Shown here one piece after another: positions 58,475 to 64,000 of a stretch of 64,000 nt of DNA. The notes below the pieces were generated by a model that worked only from the letters and a program-made list of their open reading frames with translations, ran no database searches and was not told where the DNA came from. A program made the position numbers and the translations under genes. The stretch comes from an uncultured Pelagibacteraceae bacterium. Lineage in GTDB: Bacteria; Pseudomonadota; Alphaproteobacteria; Pelagibacterales; Pelagibacteraceae. The stretch is from contig CABYHH010000002.1 in the NCBI GenBank assembly GCA_902518835.1, positions 1-64,000 on the forward strand. The letters run 5' to 3'. The first letter of the stretch is position 1. Each line of letters starts with the position of its first letter.

Positions 58475-58741
58475 ATGGATAAAAGTTACTTAATGGAGCT
58501 GAAACTATCAGAATTAAAATCAGAAAATCAAAAAGAAGTTTTCTTTAGATATTTATCTATCGCTGAGCATTATATTTCAACTGAAAATGAAAAGGAGGCT
58601 GAGAAGATTTTAAAAAATTTGGGCTATAATAAAAAAACCATCAAGTCATTCATAAAAACAGTTCAAAATCATGTTGCTTCAGAATTTCAAGACATGAAAG
58701 AAATTATGATGGGTAAGGTTCCAAAAAGGTTATTAAACTAA
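58475..58741 (+). CDS. Small helical protein after vsr, unknown
   Basis: The track begins at a TTG (58451, overlapping vsr by 8 nt); ATG 58475 gives an 88-residue protein and looks more natural, though the coupled TTG start is possible. The sequence is mostly helical and charged (SIAEHYISTENEKEAEKILKNL) with a basic C-terminus. No family is recognised. It shares one base with the next ORF, so it continues the operon. Confidence 0.5.
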   Translation: MDKSYLMELKLSELKSENQKEVFFRYLSIAEHYISTENEKEAEKILKNLGYNKKTIKSFIKTVQNHVASEFQDMKEIMMGKVPKRLLN

Positions 58742-58950
58742 TGCTAATTTTTAATTACAAATCCAAAAAAGAGCTCAAACAGAATATTGGAAAACCTCTT
58801 AATTATACCGAAACAAGTATATTTGGACCTGAGTATAAGGAAAGTGGAGTGTTAGTTGGTAGCAACAGACCTTATTCAACTGAGAATAAAGGACGTGAAT
58901 TTTTTGCAGAGGTAATAATAAAAAATAACATAATCGTAAAAGTAAATTGA
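58741..58950 (+). CDS. 69-aa protein, unknown
   Basis: A compact alpha/beta-looking protein (NYKSKKELKQNIGKPLNYTE, GREFFAEVIIKNNIIVKV). No membrane segment or known motif. It overlaps the preceding gene by 1 nt (TAATG) and ends 42 nt before rmuC. It may be the last gene of the defence operon or an unrelated host gene. Confidence 0.55.
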   Translation: MLIFNYKSKKELKQNIGKPLNYTETSIFGPEYKESGVLVGSNRPYSTENKGREFFAEVIIKNNIIVKVN

Positions 58951-58970
58951 AAAAAACTTTAAATATAATC

Positions 58971-58978
58971 AAGGAGGT
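58971..58978 (+). promoter_or_regulatory. Strong but distant Shine-Dalgarno of rmuC
   Basis: AAGGAGGT is a full anti-SD match, rare in this window, but lies 14 nt before the ATG at 58993. An in-frame ATA at 58984 would have better spacing, so either the RBS works at long range or a non-standard start is used. Confidence 0.5.
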
Positions 58979-58992
58979 ATAACATACGAATC

Positions 58993-60090
58993 ATGGATAC
59001 AATTTTAATAATAATTTTAGGTTTATTGCTTATAGCAACATTAGCAATTCTTTATTTGAACATTAAGTCTAAAACTAAAAAAGAAGATGAAAATAAAGAG
59101 GCTGAAGAAATAGCTAATTTAAATGCAGAAATTGTAAAACTCAAAGATAGCTTAAATGCTACAATCAATACCTCATTAAGTTCTATGTCTACTTCGTTTA
59201 ATGCCTTATCAACTGGTGTTACAAAAGACATGACTGAGGCTTTAACTAAGGTTGATGAAAAGGTTGGAAATTTTAATCAACAGGTTCAATTGCTAAATCA
59301 AAGCCAAGAAGGTATTACAAAAATACTTGCTGGTGTTAAGAAATATGGTGTTTTAGCAGAGAGCAGCCTTGATGCGCTTATGAGGGATTTATTACCCGCA
59401 TCTCAATTTATGACTAATGTGAAGATGAAAGAGGATACTAGTGAGAATGTGGAATTTGCTATCAAACTTCAAGGAGATGTTTTGGTCCCAGTGGACTCTC
59501 ATTTTCCGGTAGAAAAATTTAAAGCAATTACTGATGCACATGAGGCAGATGATAAAAAAGCAGTTGCTGATGCTAGAGCAAAATTGGCAAGCGCTTTTAA
59601 GTTGAAAGCAAAAAGCGTTAATGAGAAGTATATAGTACCACCAAAAACAACTGATTTTGCCATTGTTTATGCAGCCTCAGAAAGTCTTTACAGAGAATTA
59701 ACCGAGTATCAAGATCCAAGTACAAAAGAATTACTCACTCAAGAATTGATGAGAAAATATAAAATTGTTATTTGTGGTCCTAATACCCTGTCAGCTTATT
59801 TACAATCTTTACACATGGGTTTTCAATCATTGAAAGTTCAAAAAGGCGCAGTGGAAATTTATAACCATTTAAAAACAATCAGCACAAGATTTGCTAAACA
59901 TTTTGACAATGTAATAGTTTTAAGAAAAAAACTAGATGAAGCAATGAGTGTTGTTGATAAGTTTGGAACTGACGCAAGATCAATTACAAGAACTTTAGAA
60001 AATATTAAAGATCCCGAGCAAGTTGAAAAAGCCATACTAACGGAGAACGTTGAGAATTTTGTTGAGAGAAATAAACAAGTTAAAAAATAA
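58993..60090 (+). CDS. rmuC: DNA recombination protein RmuC
   Basis: A 365-residue RmuC family protein: an N-terminal membrane anchor (TILIIILGLLLIATLAILYL), a coiled-coil region (about 30-110) and a C-terminal nuclease-like domain. VPVDSHFPVEKFKAI corresponds to the family IDxKFP motif and IVPPKTTDFAIVY to the conserved PxxxDFxxxF region. RmuC limits recombination at inverted repeats and is proposed to be a membrane-tethered nuclease. It is shorter than E. coli RmuC (475). It begins the DNA-processing trio with the two downstream nucleases. Confidence 0.85.
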   Translation: MDTILIIILGLLLIATLAILYLNIKSKTKKEDENKEAEEIANLNAEIVKLKDSLNATINTSLSSMSTSFNALSTGVTKDMTEALTKVDEKVGNFNQQVQLLNQSQEGITKILAGVKKYGVLAESSLDALMRDLLPASQFMTNVKMKEDTSENVEFAIKLQGDVLVPVDSHFPVEKFKAITDAHEADDKKAVADARAKLASAFKLKAKSVNEKYIVPPKTTDFAIVYAASESLYRELTEYQDPSTKELLTQELMRKYKIVICGPNTLSAYLQSLHMGFQSLKVQKGAVEIYNHLKTISTRFAKHFDNVIVLRKKLDEAMSVVDKFGTDARSITRTLENIKDPEQVEKAILTENVENFVERNKQVKK

Positions 60091-60127
60091 TTTCTTTTTT
60101 CACATATTACCGACTATAAGAAATCAC

Positions 60128-60814
60128 ATGCGCTGGAATAAGAAATACAATTATCCATCAAGTTCAAGGGCTACCGAAGATGGAATAAGAAGATATGTTT
60201 TAGGAGAGGCAAAATTACCAAGTGTAACGTCAATACTTGATGCAACAAAGTCAGAGGAGGATAAAGCAGCGTTAGCAAATTGGCGAGAAAGAACTGGCCA
60301 TAAAGAGGCTGAAGCTATTACAAAAGCGGCCAGTAGTAGAGGTTCTCAGATGCACAGCTATTTAGAATCTTTTCTTTTAGGAAGAGAAAATTTAAGTTTC
60401 TTTGAAGATAGTGAACAATATAAAAAAATGGCAAAAGAAATAATTGACAAAGGTTTAACAAACAGATTAGAGGAAATATATGGTGTGGAATGTACAATGC
60501 ATTACCCTGAAAAATATGCAGGAACAGCAGATTGCGTTGGTGTTTATGAGGGAAAAGAAACTATTATTGATTTCAAACAATCCAATAAACCAAAAAAAGC
60601 TGAATATATAGACTCTTGGTTTTTACAAACTGCTGCTTATTCTTTAGCACACAATGTTGTTTATAATTCAAATATCAACGCTTGCGTTGTTCTTGTATGC
60701 ACTGTAGATAATTTGTTTCAAGAGTTTAAAATTCAAGGACCTGAATTAGTAACTTATCAAAATTTATTTCTTGGAAGACTTAAAAAATTTAATGAACTTA
60801 CAAATTTGGAGTAG
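60128..60814 (+). CDS. RecB-like PD-(D/E)XK nuclease (phage-exonuclease-like)
   Basis: I choose ATG 60128 (228 residues) because the track start lies inside rmuC and adds an unrelated segment. The nuclease core is visible: GSQMHSYLE (His76), AGTADCVGVY (Asp135) and ETIIDFKQSNK (Asp148, Lys150), followed by the QTAAYSLAHN helix typical of RecB/lambda-exo-type enzymes. Similar stand-alone nucleases occur in marine phages, so a viral origin is possible. It is 8 nt before the ExoI-like gene. Confidence 0.78.
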   Translation: MRWNKKYNYPSSSRATEDGIRRYVLGEAKLPSVTSILDATKSEEDKAALANWRERTGHKEAEAITKAASSRGSQMHSYLESFLLGRENLSFFEDSEQYKKMAKEIIDKGLTNRLEEIYGVECTMHYPEKYAGTADCVGVYEGKETIIDFKQSNKPKKAEYIDSWFLQTAAYSLAHNVVYNSNINACVVLVCTVDNLFQEFKIQGPELVTYQNLFLGRLKKFNELTNLE

Positions 60815-60822
60815 TGTAAATA

Positions 60823-62259
60823 ATGGATAAAATAGTAATTTATGATACCGAAACAACCAATAGTACTATTTGGGGATCAATAATTGAAGTAGGTGCTGTT
60901 GTTGTTGATAAAAATCTTAAAGAGATTGGAAAATTAAATATCAGAGGCAGAATGCCAGAAGGAGAGGTGCCCAGTGCAAAGGCCTTACTTGTTAATTCAA
61001 CTAGCATTGATTTACTTACCAAAGGCAATTATTCACATTACGATTTTTTAGGTGCTGTTGAAAATTTTTTCACAAAGTGTGCTCCCGCAGTATTTATGGG
61101 TTGGTCAAATTTAAATTTTGATCGAAGAATGTTCCACTTTAATTTTTTTAAGGGTAATCGGTATCCTTATGCTACCCACTCATCGCCCAATAGTGAACAT
61201 GATGGTTTGCACATAGCTAGAGCAGCCCAAACATTAAACTCAGAGACCCTAAAAACAGAGCTAACCGAAGCAGGTAATCCAAGTCTTGCTTTGGAATCTT
61301 TGTCTAGAATGCAAGGTTTTGACACTTCAGCTAGCCATACAGCCTATGTTGATGCACAGAATTCACTGAAGGTTTTAAGAATTATAAAAGACAAACATAA
61401 AGAAAATTGGGATACGTTTTTAAAGACATCAACAAAGACTAGCGTTGAAACATTTTTAAAAAATGAAGGTATTTACTCAGTATTTGAAAATGTGAAGGGT
61501 AGAAATATGATGTATCTTACTGGCACTCTTCATCCAAATCATTGCTTTCATCCATCTTATGCATCTTGGGGATATGTTTGGGATTTAAGAAGGGATCCAG
61601 AACCATTATTAAACTTAACGGTAAATCAATTAAGAGATGTACTAAAAAAATATAGTCCTAAGGCTTTGAGAGTTTTAAAAACTAATAAAGCTCCAGTAAT
61701 TTTAGACAAACAATTCGCTATTAAACAGAAACCTTATTCAGATTTAGATTTAGTAACAATTCAAAAAAGAGCAAAACTTGTTAGAGAAAATGAGAATTTT
61801 TGTAAGAATATTCAAGTTATAAATAGAGAAGCTGCAGAGGAAAAGGAGCAAACAAAAACTCAAGAAGATTTATTACCAGAGGAAACTCTTTATGAGAAAT
61901 TTATTCCAAACAGAGATACATCATTATTTAAAACATGGCACAGTTCGTCATGGGAAGATAAATTAAGAATGTTAGATAAATTTACAGATAAAAGATGTAG
62001 TTGGTTTGGACAAAAAATTATTTATCAAGAAGCTCCTCAAATTTTGCCACCTGATTTATATAAAAATATTAAAAGTGAAATCGCAAGACGGATTCTAAGT
62101 AAAAACAAAGAAAAATGGCAAACTGTTAATATGGCATATACTGAAATTGATTATTTAAGAGATCAAGCTTCAAATAGAGATGATGAAAAAGAATTAAAAA
62201 AATTAGATGAAATTAATGAATTTATTATGTCGATTGAGAAAAAATATGAAATTACCTAG
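60823..62259 (+). CDS. sbcB: Exodeoxyribonuclease I-like 3'-5' exonuclease
   Basis: A 478-residue DnaQ-fold exonuclease of the length of E. coli ExoI (475). The DEDDh residues are in YDTETTN (Asp8, Glu10), SNLNFDRRMF and SHTAYVDAQNSLKVL. The C-terminal half (HPNHCFHPSYASWGYVWDLR, PLLNLTVNQLRDVL) corresponds to the ExoI SH3-like and helical domains that clamp ssDNA. It would degrade single-stranded DNA 3' to 5'. It follows the PD-(D/E)XK gene, consistent with a joint role in processing DNA ends. Confidence 0.82.
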   Translation: MDKIVIYDTETTNSTIWGSIIEVGAVVVDKNLKEIGKLNIRGRMPEGEVPSAKALLVNSTSIDLLTKGNYSHYDFLGAVENFFTKCAPAVFMGWSNLNFDRRMFHFNFFKGNRYPYATHSSPNSEHDGLHIARAAQTLNSETLKTELTEAGNPSLALESLSRMQGFDTSASHTAYVDAQNSLKVLRIIKDKHKENWDTFLKTSTKTSVETFLKNEGIYSVFENVKGRNMMYLTGTLHPNHCFHPSYASWGYVWDLRRDPEPLLNLTVNQLRDVLKKYSPKALRVLKTNKAPVILDKQFAIKQKPYSDLDLVTIQKRAKLVRENENFCKNIQVINREAAEEKEQTKTQEDLLPEETLYEKFIPNRDTSLFKTWHSSSWEDKLRMLDKFTDKRCSWFGQKIIYQEAPQILPPDLYKNIKSEIARRILSKNKEKWQTVNMAYTEIDYLRDQASNRDDEKELKKLDEINEFIMSIEKKYEIT

Positions 62260-62293
62260 TTGACTTTAAGATACTAATTTATAGAAAGTATTA

Positions 62294-62611
62294 ATGTTAG
62301 TAGATTTTAAAGATGAAGATTTTGATAGTAAAATCAAAAATGAGGATATTTCAGTAATTCAATTTAGTGCTGCTTGGTGTGGACCTTGCAAAACTCTAAA
62401 ACCTGTAATGGATAAATTAGCCGAGGAATATAAGGACAAAGCAGGTTTTTATTATGCTGATATTGAGGATGGTGGAATAAACACTGGTAGTGCAGCAGGT
62501 ATTAGAGGTGTTCCGACCGTGATTATATATAAAAAAGGTGTAGAGGTAGATAGAAAAGTTGGTGGTGTTCCGGAAAGCCATATGAAAGAATTTTTAGAAA
62601 AAAATATCTAA
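62294..62611 (+). CDS. trxA: Thioredoxin
   Basis: A 105-residue cytoplasmic thioredoxin. The redox motif is WCGPCK (Cys29, Cys32) and the cis-proline lies in RGVPTVIIYK. The segment YYADIEDGGINTGSAAGIRG takes the place of the usual VDVDEN... loop and is a little variant. The 3' end overlaps convergent folC by 4 nt. Confidence 0.94.
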   Translation: MLVDFKDEDFDSKIKNEDISVIQFSAAWCGPCKTLKPVMDKLAEEYKDKAGFYYADIEDGGINTGSAAGIRGVPTVIIYKKGVEVDRKVGGVPESHMKEFLEKNI

Positions 62612-63873
62612 TTTAAGTCTAAAATTTCAGAACAAAGATATAAAGATCCAGTAACAAGCAAAAGATCTCCTTTATCTAAATTAATACCTTTTATAGCTTC
62701 TTCGATACTTTCTTTATAGTCAACATTCGGAATATTGTTAAACTTTTCTTTTAGTTGTATCCCACTAATTGCACCAGATTGCTTCTTTATATCTACAGTT
62801 GTTAAAGAGGCAATATTCTCAAAGTGACTAATATATTTTTTGTGTTCCTTGTTTTTCATCATACCAATAATAATATGTTTTTTACAATCTAAGCTTCTAA
62901 GATATTCATTTAAAACTCTTGCGCCATCTTCATTATGATCTCCTGATATCAAAAATAAATTATCTTTTACTAAATTTTTTAATTTACCTGATTTAATTTC
63001 CTGAAGTCTTGCAATATTCTCAATTTTTTGAATACCCTTTTTGATATGATGGTCTTTAATATCAAGATCTAGAATTCGTAAAGTTGCTATTGCTGATGAA
63101 ATATTTTCTTTTTGATATTGACCTAAAACATTAGGCTCTGGTAACTTTAATCTACCGAATTTATCTTCATAATAAAAAAAATTGTTATCTTCATCCGAGA
63201 ATGAAAAATCCTTATTAAAGTAATATTTATCAGATTGATTTGTATCAATAGTTTTTTTTATTTTTTTCAATGTTGAAATAGGATGTTGTCTTGCAATTAT
63301 GAGATTTGAGTCTAAAAGATTTGAAGTTTTTTCATAAATAATTTTATCAATTGATCTTTGATTTGCTGGAAGCCAGTCCAAGTGATCTATTGAAATAGAA
63401 GTTATTATACTTGCTAGATTATTTTTTAAGATATTTGTTGCATCAAACCTATGAAATAAACCTGCTTCGATTAAATTGATGTTATTTGGATATTGTGCTG
63501 CCTTATAAAAGAAACAAGCTGTTAAAATTTCAAAAAATGTAATTGGTTTATTATTATTGATTTTTTCGACCTCTAAAAAAAGGGAGGCCAATTCGTCGTC
63601 ATTTAATTGTTTGTTATTAAAAACAAACCTCTCATTTATTTTCTGAATATGTGGACTGGTATAAACGTTACATTTTTTTCCTGCTTCTTTTAAAATTGAA
63701 TAACAAGCTTGAATAGTAGAGTTCTTACCGTTTGTACCAACAACACTTATGGCTTTTATTTTATCTTGAGGATTACCAAGTTTTTCGCAAAGATGATTTA
63801 TTCGATCTAAGCTTAGATCGATTTCTTTTTTATGCAATTTTAGAAAGCGACTGAGTATTTCCTGTATTTTCAT
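62608..63873 (-). CDS. folC: Folylpolyglutamate/dihydrofolate synthase
   Basis: A 421-residue Mur-ligase-fold enzyme adding glutamate to folates and making dihydrofolate. The P-loop reads VVGTNGKNSTIQA, with Asn where most have Gly (GTNGKGST). YTSPHIQKINERF, SIDHLDWL and SGDHNEDGARVLNEYL are further signatures. It overlaps the accD 3' end by about 44 nt, an accD-folC order common in proteobacteria. Confidence 0.95.
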   Translation of the reverse strand: MKIQEILSRFLKLHKKEIDLSLDRINHLCEKLGNPQDKIKAISVVGTNGKNSTIQACYSILKEAGKKCNVYTSPHIQKINERFVFNNKQLNDDELASLFLEVEKINNNKPITFFEILTACFFYKAAQYPNNINLIEAGLFHRFDATNILKNNLASIITSISIDHLDWLPANQRSIDKIIYEKTSNLLDSNLIIARQHPISTLKKIKKTIDTNQSDKYYFNKDFSFSDEDNNFFYYEDKFGRLKLPEPNVLGQYQKENISSAIATLRILDLDIKDHHIKKGIQKIENIARLQEIKSGKLKNLVKDNLFLISGDHNEDGARVLNEYLRSLDCKKHIIIGMMKNKEHKKYISHFENIASLTTVDIKKQSGAISGIQLKEKFNNIPNVDYKESIEEAIKGINLDKGDLLLVTGSLYLCSEILDLN

Positions 63874-64000
63874 CTTGTTCAGTGCTTATATCAGAGTTTT
63901 TATTTAACAATATTGATAATAAGGTTCCAATTTTTTTAGTAAGGTCTTTTCTATCAACAATTAAATCTACAAAGCCAGTTTTTTTAACGTAACTACTTTT
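63830..64000 (-). CDS. accD: Acetyl-CoA carboxylase carboxyltransferase beta (C-terminus only)
   Basis: Fifty-six C-terminal codons enter from the window edge on the minus strand and end at 63830. The sequence KKTGFVDLIVDRKDLTKKIG matches the C-terminal segment of AccD (GFVDxIVxRxxL). AccD pairs with AccA to carboxylate acetyl-CoA in fatty-acid synthesis. The stop lies inside folC, a 44-nt overlap, longer than most overlaps in this window. Most of the gene is outside. Confidence 0.88.
   Translation of the reverse strand, partial: KSSYVKKTGFVDLIVDRKDLTKKIGTLLSILLNKNSDISTEQDENTGNTQSLSKIA

Noticed and set aside
51203-59000. Search for integrase, transposase, attachment-site repeats or a CRISPR array around the accessory island
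   Set aside because: None was recognised by eye; no direct repeat of a tRNA end and no regularly spaced repeats were seen.

Overview
The window is a visibly AT-rich, very densely packed bacterial chromosome segment. Gene content and order point to a streamlined alphaproteobacterium of the SAR11/Pelagibacterales type. The alphaproteobacterial signatures are bolA next to a DnaJ-like gene, cobS and cobT; murA-DUF2948-hisD; the rpmH-rnpA-yidD-yidC...argB-HAD-dapD-dapE order; a RegB-type sensor kinase; and a tRNA-His with A at position 73 beside a histidyl-tRNA synthetase with a WRNEKPGPGR motif 2. The genus is an inference. Neighbouring genes often overlap by 1-23 nt, convergent genes overlap at their stops, and tRNAs lie 2-5 nt from coding genes.

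Layout. 1-3.8 kb: end of aceE, an aceF without a lipoyl domain, an EamA transporter and uppP. 3.9-9.9 kb: glutamate synthase in the order gltD-gltB. 9.9-20.3 kb: hydrolase, glycosyltransferase, then the translation block thrS-infC-rpmI-rplT-pheS-pheT-lepA-tRNA-Ser. 20.3-22.1 kb: a two-gene surface-polysaccharide insert (GT9 and FkbM types). 22.2-30.7 kb: gyrB, regB, cobT, cobS, dnaJ-like, bolA, aroB, aroK. 30.75-34.9 kb: two envelope proteins of unknown function, def, fmt, truA. 34.9-42.3 kb, minus strand: rpmH-rnpA-yidD-yidC, then argB, HAD phosphatase, dapD, dapE, an HDAC-fold deacetylase and a SET-domain protein. 42.4-51.2 kb: TVP38 protein, tRNA-Thr, small basic ORFs, dcd, murA, hisD, infA, tRNA-Phe, csp, a small His-containing ORF, tRNA-His, hisS, hisZ, hisG.

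The accessory region is about 51.3-58.95 kb. A minus-strand C5 cytosine methyltransferase with a small zinc-ribbon protein diverges from a tightly coupled plus-strand operon: a 101-aa protein, a structured and locally GC-richer segment, a 94-aa protein, a 710-aa GHKL ATPase of the MORC/MutL-like type, an orphan 284-aa protein, a DUF6339-like protein, a small SRA/PUA-like protein, a Vsr endonuclease and two further small ORFs. I read this as a multi-gene, modification-associated anti-phage system built around a GHKL ATPase. I see no helicase and no Z1-type motor in it. Next to it (59.0-62.3 kb) lie rmuC, a RecB-like PD-(D/E)XK nuclease and an ExoI-like exonuclease, so DNA-processing functions are clustered here. 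The window closes with a thioredoxin, folC and the C-terminus of accD.

No rRNA, CRISPR array, integrase, transposase or IS element was recognised, and there is no gene-free stretch longer than about 300 bases.
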